Shown here: positions 7,947-17,170 of the stretch, one piece after another
How positions within the stretch are numbered: the stretch's first letter is position 1
Layout of the letters: each line of letters begins with the position of its first letter
Source: Stentor roeselii
Taxonomy: Eukaryota; Ciliophora; Heterotrichea; Heterotrichida; Stentoridae
NCBI GenBank assembly: GCA_006503475.1
Contig: RSEH01000090.1
Coordinates: 62,001 to 126,000, forward strand
Direction: 5' to 3'
Length of the DNA stretch: 64,000 bases
Position numbers and translations under genes: made by a program
The notes under the pieces: generated by a model
Seen by the model: only the letters and a program-made list of their open reading frames with translations
Database searches by the model: none
What the model was told of the DNA's origin: nothing

Positions 7947-10751
7947 ATGGCCTTTTGGATGTTTCTAACTTTTCAATCAACGATTTCAAAGATAGTCGAG
8001 TATCGATTTTCTAGTAATTTCGGGCAGATTTTCTACGACTACTCCGGAAATATGAACAATGGAATAAACGGTGAAAACTCAAACGAAGACCCTCAAGACA
8101 CAGTAAGTTCAGACCGTGGTTCTTATTTTTCAAATAAAAACAGCCTGATAACAATACCTCAAGAATTATCTTTTCCAAAATCAAGTCTCTCCGAATTTTC
8201 AGTCATTTTCTGGCTTTACCTTCTGCCTGATTCTTTTTCAGACACAGAATTTTTATTCTCTTCATCATTGAACTCGTCCTTTTCTCAATCTTTTATCCTT
8301 TTAAACTCATCACTGGTGATCGAAGACAACTTTTCACCTGACCAGAGCATGTTAAAAGCGACTCAGATCCTTAAAAGATCTTCATGGCAGATGCTTCGAC
8401 TTCTGCTTCAACCAAATCAAGTCGAAATCTGGGTAAATTCAAATCTCGAGAAAGTAATTCCCAGTCCTTTTTACTTATTTTCTACTTCTTTCCAACCTCT
8501 TTACATAGGAGGAAAACCTTCAGAGTTCTTTTCCATAAAGACCTTCATCTGGAACTTCGTAATTATCAATAAATTCATTTTAAGTGAATTTTTTACTGAT
8601 TCAGTCAACGGGTGCACTGTCGGAATCATTGAAAATTCAAAATTTTTCTGCCCATCAGAAAATTTCAACCTTTCCAAGACTTCCTCAGGAAAAAACTGTG
8701 AAAAAGGTTGCAGGTCATGTTCAGACTTCGGGTGTCTGACCTGTGAATGTCCTTCAAAATCATGTATTTTCAAAGAAAACCAAAAAAAATGCCTTTGTCC
8801 TTCAACTGCTTTTTCCAGTGAAAATCATTGCATTTGCCCTTCGGGGTACTTTTTTCAAGACTTTTCTTGTAAATCCTGCCAAGTCCCTAACTGTTTTACC
8901 TGCGAAGATGAAGAAAAATGCTTGAAATGTGAAGAAGGTTTTAATTTAGAGTCCAGTTCTTGCAAGTGTCGCGTAGGGTTCAGGGTGGAGCAAGAGTCTT
9001 GTGAAGCTTGTAGCTTGAATTGCAAGAAATGTAGTTCAAAGGTTTGTATTGAATGCATGACAGGTTTTTTCATTCGAGAACTTGCATGTGAACCTTGTGG
9101 AAAAGGATGCGAAAAGTGTGAGGAAGGGAAATGTTTGGAATGTAGAACGAATTTTTTTATGAAGAAGTCGGGAGAATGTCAATGTCCGAGAAAAGGATTC
9201 AGTCAAGATGGTCTTTGTAGAAGAAACTTTTTCACTGCAGAGATTCGTGTAAGTGAAGGGAATGTCGTGAATCTGTTTTTTAATGAAAGCTTGAAGCACC
9301 CGCTGGAAAGAAAAGACTTTCAGGTGAAAGTCAAGGATGTACAACAGCCAAGCGTTAAGTTTCGAAGAATTTCCAATGAACTTTACAGGTTTTTCATTAG
9401 GTCTACAGCTATCATCGAGGAAAACGCTTTTGTTCAGATTATTGTTAAAAAATCTCCACTTTTTAGCACTCAAGAGTCTCTTTATCTACAAAGTGAGTTA
9501 AAAGCTCATCTCTTGTTTAATGACCCTTTTATTACCTCTGCTCGAGATTATATTCAGAAGACTTCTTTGAAAGGTTTAGAGTTTTCTTTAACTGTTGCTG
9601 TGATTTCTGGGTTTTTTTATGATTTTGCATTTTTTTGGGGAGTTTTTTCTAGTTTTCAAATTGTTTCTTACCTGCCGATGAACTGTTTAAATTATAGTGA
9701 AAATTTCAGAGGTTTTTTTAAAGAGCTTAATGTGGTTTCGAGACTTTCTAAATACTTTGATGTTGAATTTGGAGCTTTTTTTGAGATGAATGGGAAAGGA
9801 AAGTATTTTATGGAGAATTATTGGCAAAAATATGATTTGCCTGAGGTAAGTATTTTGATTTATTTGTTTATTTTTGGAGCAGTCCTGGCGATTTTTAGTT
9901 ATTTAGGAAAAAAAGTGCTTAAGGGAAGGATTCAAAGTTTTTTTTCCTCAATTTTCTTTGTTTTTTGCTATAAGTACCCGATTCGATTATTTTTATCATG
10001 CTCTGTCGACATAGGAATATATTCTTTCAAGCAACTTTTCAATTTACCTTCAGAAGATTTAAATTTTAATTTGATTTCTTTGATAATCCTTCATTCACTT
10101 TTTATTGTAATTTTCACTTAGCTGGCAATTTTCCTTTCCCCGATATTTTTAACGGTTCTTACTTACAAAAACAGAGAAAAAATCATGAGTCCTCTGAACC
10201 CTGAGTTTAATTTAAAATGGTCAACATTCTATCAAGACTTCAGAAATTCAAACGGTTTTCTAAGCACTCAATTTTTTACTATTTTCCTGATTCGAAGGTC
10301 AATATTCCTCATTTCTCAAATTTTTCTAGGACACTTCCCAGAGTTTCAAATAACTCTAAACATCAGCTCTTCAATGTTAGAATTTTTCTTCATTTTCATT
10401 TACTTTCCCTTCAAAAGACCTCTGATAATGATTTCCAAGTCATTTTCAGAGTTTTCAATCCTATCCATCCAAGTTTTAATCATGACCTTGACACATGAAC
10501 CTCAAGACCCTTTCAAAGAAAAGCTCGAATTAACTGTGAATTACTTGATTTACTTCTTAGTCCTTGTTCAAGCCTTGCTCGCCTGTTGTGACCTTCTAAT
10601 TTCCTTAAAACTCTTCAAAAATAAGCTAAAACTTTCCCTTCAAAGTCGAAAACCGGCTGAAATTAATTCAATTCAAGATTCATTCGACCAAAGCTCTGAA
10701 AAAGTCTTCCAAGAGTCATTCAACGATTTCAAAGCAACATTTAATAATTAA
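7947..10751 (+). CDS. Large surface protein: LamG/ConA-like, Cys-rich repeats, multi-TM; one intron
   Basis: Two frames (7947-10106 and 10122-10751) join after removing a 15-nt intron, giving 929 aa; SLFI-LAIFL continues a hydrophobic helix across the junction. Order: short hydrophobic start; a laminin-G/concanavalin-like domain about 50-215; a furin/growth-factor-receptor-type Cys-rich region about 225-430 with many C-x2-C pairs (for example CKKCSSKVCIECMTGFF); a beta-rich stretch about 430-520; then several TM helices to about residue 900 and a short charged tail. The architecture matches the large ciliate families of Cys-rich multi-TM surface proteins, whose roles are mostly unknown. A receptor or adhesion role is inference. 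Confidence 0.85.
10107..10121 (+). other. 15-nt intron
   Basis: GTAATTTTCACTTAG, phase 0, A at position 10. It sits inside the TM-coding part, and retention gives an immediate stop. Confidence 0.92.
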
Positions 10752-10756
10752 TCTTA

Positions 10757-11716
10757 ATGTCAACTCCTCGAAACCCTTCCAATGCGAAAAAAAGTCTTTC
10801 AGGGCGGAGTTTTAACTCACTTGACCAGAAAGAAGCAGCTTATAAGAAGATCTTCTGCAAAAAGCAAATAATGACGAAGCTTATTCCCGGCTTCCTTTTA
10901 CATGCGCCTGAAAAAGAAGGGATTAACGCGATTGATATTCTTAGACTTAATCTGCAATCAGATAATCTAAACAACGCGAAAGTTATCAAGCCAGACTTGA
11001 CAAAACCTTTAAATTCAGCGAGAAATTCAAGGATTTTCATTGGAAACGACCCTGAATCAACTGAAAGTCTTATAAATGAAGTGCTTAATCCGCATTTACC
11101 TGAAAATGAAGTCATTGTCAGACTTGGGAAAACTTTTTTGACTAGAGCTGAACTTCTGTGTTTTAGAGAAGGTTTTGATTTAAATTTCAAAGTAGTTGAT
11201 TCTTATATGTCCGTCGTTAAGTCGAATTTTAAAAGGGTGCTTAATGGGAACAGGGTTGATAAAATTGTGGTGCTTAATTCGAGGTTTTCGAAGATTTTGT
11301 TTGGGAGTCACCATGTTATGCCGCAGCCGAAGGTGAATATTTTTGATTTTAGTTTTTTGGTTATTCCTTATTTTGATATTTACTGGATTCTCATTGTGGT
11401 TAACTTGAAAACTGGAGCTACTCGGATTTACGATGCTCATGGAACTGAAAATGATTATCAAAGATTTTTGATTCCACTTACCCGATTTATTTTAAACTCG
11501 AATATCAGAAAGCAATCGAATGTAAATGAAAAATTTTTGTATCCTGACGTGGTTCCGCAGGTTCTGGAAAATATCAGCTTGAAGGATACTGGAATTTTTA
11601 TTTGCAAAGTAGCTGAAATTATTGCACAACAGAAGGAGGTTAAATTATTAGATATTAGAAGCTTTAGAAGAGAAATGCTTTTGAATTTATTGAAAACAGC
11701 AAAGTTAATAACGTAA
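10757..11716 (+). CDS. Ulp1/SENP (C48) peptidase-like protein lacking catalytic Cys and His
   Basis: Ulp1/SENP enzymes cut SUMO or related proteins. Landmarks are in the right order: FLTRAELLCFREGFDLNFKVVDSYM-like opening at about 127-151 (family: LT-x2-DL-x-L-x4-WLND-x-V-I-x-x-YM), IPYFDIYWILIVVNLKTG at 203-220, YDAHG at 225-229, a Gln at 268 and KDTGIFICK at 276-284. In active enzymes the His-Trp pair is here Tyr209-Trp210 and the Asp-Cys-Gly motif is Asp277-Thr278-Gly279. Asp226 and Gln268 remain. The fold seems kept but cysteine-protease activity is not expected. The first ~120 residues have no clear domain. The start is 5 bp after the previous stop codon. It could act as a SUMO or ubiquitin-like binding protein; that is inference. 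Confidence 0.72.
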   Translation: MSTPRNPSNAKKSLSGRSFNSLDQKEAAYKKIFCKKQIMTKLIPGFLLHAPEKEGINAIDILRLNLQSDNLNNAKVIKPDLTKPLNSARNSRIFIGNDPESTESLINEVLNPHLPENEVIVRLGKTFLTRAELLCFREGFDLNFKVVDSYMSVVKSNFKRVLNGNRVDKIVVLNSRFSKILFGSHHVMPQPKVNIFDFSFLVIPYFDIYWILIVVNLKTGATRIYDAHGTENDYQRFLIPLTRFILNSNIRKQSNVNEKFLYPDVVPQVLENISLKDTGIFICKVAEIIAQQKEVKLLDIRSFRREMLLNLLKTAKLIT

Positions 11717-12498
11717 GTTTAGATAAGTTAATGAGACTATTCAGTTAAAGATAATAAAAAAAGTAAGAGTTAAATATTTGAAAATTATAACTTGATTAAT
11801 CGCGTTAACTAAATAGTCTATAATTAAGAATTAATGAATATTTTTAAATTGAATTCAAATTTAAAATAATAGTTCTGTTCCAGGTTACGCTCGATATTTT
11901 AGTTTCTGTTGTTTATTATGATCTTTGTCATGAGGAACTTATACAAAAGTGTAAAAAACTCGGACAAACCTTAATGACTTTTGGAGTCTATATCTTGACG
12001 TCAGCATGGGTTTCTATGATTTAATTGATCTAGACTTTTTAGATATTATTAAAGGATTTGCAAAATTTTTAATGCACTTGATTGAAAATTCAATTGATTA
12101 AAGGGAGGGTATTAAGATTAGATAAGTTTTCAATATGAAATATGATGAGAAACTAGAGTATTTCTCAAGTATTTTACTTATTTAAAACCCATAGATGATC
12201 AAGGGTCAAATATCACCATTTTATAGTTATGAATATAATTAAATATTCTAGAAACAAGCACTACTTGTTTATAGTCAAACCCTTAAGTTATCAAATTTAA
12301 TTCCATCCCAAGAGACTTTCAATATAAAAAGTACCTAATATCCCTTCAGCTAAATCCATAAAATATTCTAGATTCTTTCACAAATTCTCAATTCCATTCT
12401 AATTCATAATCAACACAATCAAACCTAAACATCCATTACTTCCCTCTCTCTTAAAAATTCAACTTCAACACTTAAAACCGTCTAAAAATAATAAACTC
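11717..12498. other. Intergenic, 782 bp, no gene seen
   Basis: AT-rich, without an open frame of note or a tRNA-like box. The last ~100 bp before the gene at 12499 are C/A-rich on the plus strand. Confidence 0.6.
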
Positions 12499-13500
12499 AT
12501 GAAAAAAAACCGTTCAACAAGTATCCCAGGAAAGTTACAATCACTCCCACTAGGCAAAAGTCCTCGAAACCAGTCCACAACAAAAAAAAACCAATTCGTG
12601 AGTCTCTCCCTAAAAAACCCTGAAATAATTTCACTGCACAAAGAAAACTTAGAACTACGTACAAAGCTGAAAGACTTCAACGAAAAGCTCAACAATCTTA
12701 TAATCTCTTCAAAAAACAAGCTTTCAAGCACTTCAAGACCAGAAACGAATCCTGAGCTCGAATTAAAACATCTGAAAAGAAACTTAGAGTACTACGAGTA
12801 ACTTTTACTTAGAAACGAACATAATCGAGTTGAAGCAAGACTCAAACTTCTAAGTGACCCTGGATATGAGAACAAATTGAAAGAAGACATTCAAGAACTA
12901 CAGACTAAAGTCAACCACTTCGGCGAAAACATGAAAAAAGGAGAAGCAAAACAAAAAATTCGAGAAAAAGTTTTAGAAACTGTTTTAGAAACTGGTGAAA
13001 CTGAAAAGAACTTTCAGGAGTTCAATGAACTTAACACTGAAATCGGACTTTACATGAAAAGGACAAGGAAATTAGAAGAGTTGAATGCGAAAACAGTCAA
13101 AAGTTGGAAAGAGATTCAGGAAAGTCAAAAAAAATTCGAAGAGAAATTCAAAGAGTTGAAAGAAGAATACAAAGCTTTAGACTTGAAAGATGATACGATT
13201 CAAAAGATTATTGGAGAACATAATGAAAAGTTGAATAGGAAATTAGGAGTCATTAGTGGAGAACTTGATAGCAAAAATAAAGTCCTGGTTATTAGAATTA
13301 AAAAGTTGCAGGATGAACTTGAAAAAACTCGTAAGACTGAAGCTGAAATTGCTGGAAAACTTGAACAGGTTTCAGTCAATTTAAGGAAAAAACAGAAGGT
13401 TTTAAATAATCTTCAGGATCGAAGTTTGAATTCTTATAGGAACTTACTTCATTATGAGGATATGAATGGAGATACCATGTTTATCACCGAGCGGCTTTAG
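12499..13500 (+). CDS. Coiled-coil protein, 328 aa, one intron
   Basis: Exon 1 (12499-12797) and exon 2 (12813-13500) join in phase 2 after removal of a 15-nt intron, giving LEYYENEHNRVEARLKLL. The N-terminal ~50 residues are basic and Ser-rich (KKNRSTSIPGKLQSLPLG); the rest is Glu/Lys/Leu coiled coil up to about residue 310, and it ends DGDTMFITERL. No other domain. Probably a structural protein of the cytoskeleton; no specific match. Confidence 0.82.
12798..12812 (+). other. 15-nt intron
   Basis: GTAACTTTTACTTAG, phase 2, A at position 10. Retention creates TAA across the 5' junction. Confidence 0.92.
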
Positions 13501-13760
13501 TTGTTCAGTAATTAAATAATTAGAGTTAAATGCAAGAATTGTTTGAGATTTTAGTAGTTCAGGGTTTTATCACAATTATGATTAACTAATTTAATTCTGA
13601 TTCAAGGATTTTTATATTTAAAGACTAAAAATTAAAAAAGTAGAGATTTTTGCTATTTTCTGAGGTTTTAAAATTCATATGATAAAAGTATTGGGTTATG
13701 AATATTTCTGAAAGATATAATAAAATATATAGGTTTTAAACTAGATATTTAACTTTAAAA

Positions 13761-14063
13761 ATGCCGATCATTATATATATGGGAAAGCTTTTGTTTTGCA
13801 CAAAGTTTTGCATGTACTTCTCAATTTTCTCATGCCTTAGTCTGGTAAGCACTAAATAGTGCGCATTGGCAATCGCTTTAATGAAAGATTACAAATACCT
13901 AAAAATCTCAAACAAGCAAACATCAAGTATGACCTGTTTTTACTCAGCAATGATCTACTCAGTCCTGGCAGTTCTCTGCCTTGTTCTTCTAAAGTGTAAA
14001 AAAAGGACTCACTTAGAGCAACCAGACGAATTCTCTAAAAGCCAAGGCTCATGGCCAGAGTGA
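13761..14063 (+). CDS. Small two-helix membrane protein, 95 aa, one intron
   Basis: Found by splicing: exon 1 13761-13844 and exon 2 13860-14063 join in phase 0. The product starts MPIIIYMGKLLFCTKF, has a first hydrophobic helix about residues 10-36 that spans the splice junction (SCLSL-CALAIALM), and a second about 50-70 (YSAMIYSVLAVLCLVLL). It ends in a charged tail (KCKKRTHLEQPDEFSKS). A start at the second Met (13779) is also possible and would give 89 aa. The gene ends in TGA, one of only four here. No family recognised. Confidence 0.68.
13845..13859 (+). other. 15-nt intron
   Basis: GTAAGCACTAAATAG, phase 0, A at position 10. Confidence 0.85.
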
Positions 14064-14143
14064 TTCAAATTAACTTCTAACCCTTAAACCAGGTAGTTTT
14101 TCATAATCCTCATTTAACTTTAATCATATTCTTATTATACCTG

Positions 14144-14779
14144 TTAAGCAAAGTACAAGTGGAAAGGCGGTGTGGCTTCATTACACTGTGAAAAGTACTG
14201 AATCCTCATCATTTCAGCTAAAGATGAGAAATTTTGATCGACTTTAAACCCGACAAAAGCAGTAGGAGGTGAGACAGCGACAGGAGTTTCTATTTTAAAC
14301 CCTTCTTTAATATCTCCTTTCTTCCTATTAAGTAAGCTTTTCCACCTATTTTTTACTTGATTTTCATTTCTTCCAGGCAAATTTTTCGCTATTTCACTCC
14401 ATTTGTTTCCATTAGAAGTCTGCATTTCTAGAATAAACTGGTCTTCTTCTGGAAGCCACTGCCCTTTTTTCAAAGAAGGGTTTATATGGTTGAAGTACCG
14501 TTCTCGACATTGCTTTCCTTTACGGACTTCTCGACTTGAATGGAAAAGTTTGTTGATTTCTCGACAGATGCCTGCCCAGGCCCTTTTTCCCTGAATTTTT
14601 ACAAGATTTTCAAGGGCCTGGTCTTCTTCATCTGACCAGGGTTTTTTAATGTTAATTGTAAGAGACTCGCTTTCAAGAGGACTGCAGATGGGTTGGTAAG
14701 TGTTTGCTTCTCGGTTGATGTAACATGGGACCATCCACATATCGCCTGTTACAGGAGTAGGAGTAAATTTTTGGTCCAT
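14144..14779 (-). CDS. R2R3-type Myb DNA-binding protein
   Basis: Two Myb repeats: R2 about residues 46-100 (KPWSDEEDQALENLV...) and R3 about 104-153 (KKGQWLPEEDQFILEM...W...NQVKNRWKSLLNRK). The regularly spaced Trp residues and the recognition-helix patterns CRERYFNHI and VKNRWKSLL are typical. R2 has a longer linker before its third helix (KLFHSSREVRKGKQ). It likely acts in the nucleus as a transcription factor, or in a spliceosomal CDC5-like role; the short length (211 aa) and lack of a CDC5 C-terminus favour a transcription factor. Flanking regions are Pro/Ser-rich. Confidence 0.92.
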   Translation of the reverse strand: MDQKFTPTPVTGDMWMVPCYINREANTYQPICSPLESESLTINIKKPWSDEEDQALENLVKIQGKRAWAGICREINKLFHSSREVRKGKQCRERYFNHINPSLKKGQWLPEEDQFILEMQTSNGNKWSEIAKNLPGRNENQVKNRWKSLLNRKKGDIKEGFKIETPVAVSPPTAFVGFKVDQNFSSLAEMMRIQYFSQCNEATPPFHLYFA

Positions 14780-14989
14780 AGATTTTAATTATTTTAAGAG
14801 GTTCTATTTTTTTTCTTAATTTTCAGGAATTTCTAATGATTGAAAGTTCGGCTCTGGATTAAAGGTTGAAGTTTTGATGTTGAAAGAAGATGAAAATTTG
14901 AAAATTTTTTGAAATAGGTGAATTTAAGAAATTTTGAGAATTTGAGAATTATGGGAAAATGTTTAGAGTTAGGAGGTTTTTGCATGATT

Positions 14990-16306
14990 TCACTCTAGAT
15001 AGCTAAGCTTTGCACGAATGGAATTAATTATCAGGTCGTTCACTTGCTCGGCCATGTCGATGTTGAGTCTTTTGCTATTTAATCGAATTTCTAAGTTTTT
15101 TACCTGACTGTCCATAATTTTCGCCTTTTTCTTCAAAAATGACATTTTTTCATTTCGATCTGATAGTTTTTCTAGACCCTCTTCCCACAGAATCATACTT
15201 TTATTAATTTTTACGCTTTTTTCCCTGGATTTTCTTCTTTGCCCTAAATAATCAACTTTGAAGCCTTGTTTTTTTTCAGCCGGTTCAGGAATCATTAAGT
15301 TTTTTTTCCATTTTTTAGGCTGGACTGAAACACTTCTGGAGCAGTTTGAATCGCTTTCAGTCATTGAAGAGTCTCTAAGCTTGAATCTTACAGGAAGTTC
15401 CAACCGAGCTTTGATGAGTTTCATTTCTTGTTCTTTAAACCTGTCAAGACTGGGCTGATAAAGTTCAGAAATAACTTTTCCGTATTCTTTTCTTTTATCA
15501 AGTAGTTGTTTTGGATTTTTTCTTTTGTTTTCTTCGATTTCTTTTGATTGACGGTCATATTCGAGTATCGCTTCTGTGAATTTAGTTTTTAGTTTTTTGG
15601 ACTTGCTGTCATTAAGGTTGCAAGATTCAGCTTTTCTTTTGTGTTGAAGGTCTTCTAAGAGTTTTTTTGATTTTTCAGCATGTTCTCTGATTTCTGAGAG
15701 CGAAATTGGTTTAAACATCATTCTTTTATTTTCTAGTTCTTTTTTTCTTCTTTCAAGTTCAGGCATCTGCTGGTGTAAGTTGTAGTTTTCTTCTATTTGC
15801 TTGAAGAGAGGCATAGGTTTGACAGGACTATCGATTTCTTGATAATATTTCATCAGATCTCTTCTTTTTTCTGAAGAAATTCTTAGTTTTTCAAGTTTTT
15901 TCTCATTTTCCAAACTCTTTTGCATCAGTAAGTCTTGCTTTTCCTTTTCCTGCATCAGAAGTTCTGCTTCTTTTTTGCGATGCTCTGAATTTTCTCTGTC
16001 TTTTTTCCGTTTTTCTCTTGCTCGTTGATCTTTAATGAATTTCAAAGCCACTAACTTGTTAAGAGCTAAGCTTTTTTCAAAAGTTTCCAGGTAAATCTTT
16101 CGAATTGCTTTTAAATCAAGTGACTTTCCAGCTTTTTTAAGCTTTTTCAATGGTTTTGGGTCGATTCCAGCTTTTGTGAAGAGACTTACACGATAGTTGA
16201 ATAAAACCTTTGAATCAAGTTCTTTAAAAAGGCTCTGAAGAGTATTTTTTTCGTCTTTTGTGATGGTTAATGATAGAAGTTGCTTCTTTAAGTATTCGTT
16301 CGCCAT
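14990..16306 (-). CDS. Charged coiled-coil protein, 438 aa
   Basis: Not recognised. ATG at 16306, ends TGA. The first ~80 residues are a compact, possibly helical region (MANEYLKKQLLSLTITKDEK). From about 85 to 290 it is very rich in Lys/Glu with coiled-coil character (EKRKKDRENSEHRKKEAELL). The C-terminal part keeps basic helices and ends with a Leu-zipper-like stretch. No membrane segment. A cytoskeletal role is plausible but unproven. Confidence 0.75.
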   Translation of the reverse strand: MANEYLKKQLLSLTITKDEKNTLQSLFKELDSKVLFNYRVSLFTKAGIDPKPLKKLKKAGKSLDLKAIRKIYLETFEKSLALNKLVALKFIKDQRAREKRKKDRENSEHRKKEAELLMQEKEKQDLLMQKSLENEKKLEKLRISSEKRRDLMKYYQEIDSPVKPMPLFKQIEENYNLHQQMPELERRKKELENKRMMFKPISLSEIREHAEKSKKLLEDLQHKRKAESCNLNDSKSKKLKTKFTEAILEYDRQSKEIEENKRKNPKQLLDKRKEYGKVISELYQPSLDRFKEQEMKLIKARLELPVRFKLRDSSMTESDSNCSRSVSVQPKKWKKNLMIPEPAEKKQGFKVDYLGQRRKSREKSVKINKSMILWEEGLEKLSDRNEKMSFLKKKAKIMDSQVKNLEIRLNSKRLNIDMAEQVNDLIINSIRAKLSYLE

Positions 16307-16414
16307 TAATAAATGTTTATTTGTTGTTTGGAGTTTTTAAGGTTTTATGGATTAAAGGATTGGCTGGAACACTGAGTTGAAGATTGAATTCTTTTTATAT
16401 GTCGATTATATAAT

Positions 16415-17161
16415 ATGCAGAAAAATACCGTAAAAAATCAAAGTTCGCAGCTCCAACCATCGAATCAACCAATTATCAATCCATCTGACCTGCAGTCGCT
16501 CAAACCTCGACATATGCATCGAAGAACAATGAGCAAGACATCAGATGAACTTGTCCAAACTTTAAAATCATCAAGTCCAAAAAACTACACAAAGCCGGTG
16601 ATCATAACACCAGAGATGGTGAAAGCCCAATTATCAAAGCGAGGAGTGAATTATTTAAAACACGAGGAATCCTTAGACTCCAATTCAGATGACGAATCAA
16701 CAATCCGAAAGATAATCGAGCAACGAAAAGCCCTGTCACCAATAACATACCAAGAAATTCCAAGTCCTCAAATCCAAAAGTTAACCGAACGAAAATCATT
16801 CAACACAAGCACAACAGCCTTAACGAGTTCAGAAGACAACAACTTAGACCGAGTGCTTCACTGTTTGGAAGAACTTTTCCTGCCAGGAGAAAAAAACCTT
16901 CAGACACTAAAAACGCTAGAAAGTTTGATGCAAAAATGTACTGAGCCCAGCTTCGGCCTTGCCTTGAATGATGAGCAGCGATTGAAAGGAATTTATTACC
17001 TGGAAGCCGCGACAGGGTACTTCCATCGAATAGTGGCTGACGACGACCTGCCGATAGTCCTTCCCCCAAGAAGAATAAAAGAGTTCCTGGTCCTAGACCC
17101 TTCCGAGAAGCGTCTGAGCAGATCCACAATTCTCAGATTCGAAGCTTTTGTGTATATTTAA
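16415..17161 (+). CDS. Hypothetical protein, 248 aa
   Basis: Not recognised. The first ~140 residues are Ser/Gln/Lys-rich and disordered. The last ~110 residues (from about NNLDRVLHCLEELFLPG) look like a folded helical domain ending LDPSEKRLSRSTILRFEAFVYI. The stop codon is only 9 bp from the start of the OSCA/TMEM63 gene on the same strand, so the downstream promoter and leader must be tiny or overlap this gene. No shared function is implied. Confidence 0.72.
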   Translation: MQKNTVKNQSSQLQPSNQPIINPSDLQSLKPRHMHRRTMSKTSDELVQTLKSSSPKNYTKPVIITPEMVKAQLSKRGVNYLKHEESLDSNSDDESTIRKIIEQRKALSPITYQEIPSPQIQKLTERKSFNTSTTALTSSEDNNLDRVLHCLEELFLPGEKNLQTLKTLESLMQKCTEPSFGLALNDEQRLKGIYYLEAATGYFHRIVADDDLPIVLPPRRIKEFLVLDPSEKRLSRSTILRFEAFVYI

Positions 17162-17170
17162 TAGTTAATC

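Noticed and set aside
14990-16306. Assignment of the coiled-coil genes (here and 3310, 12499, 53655, 58623) to named ciliary proteins
   Set aside because: Coiled-coil similarity alone is not specific enough to name a family by eye.
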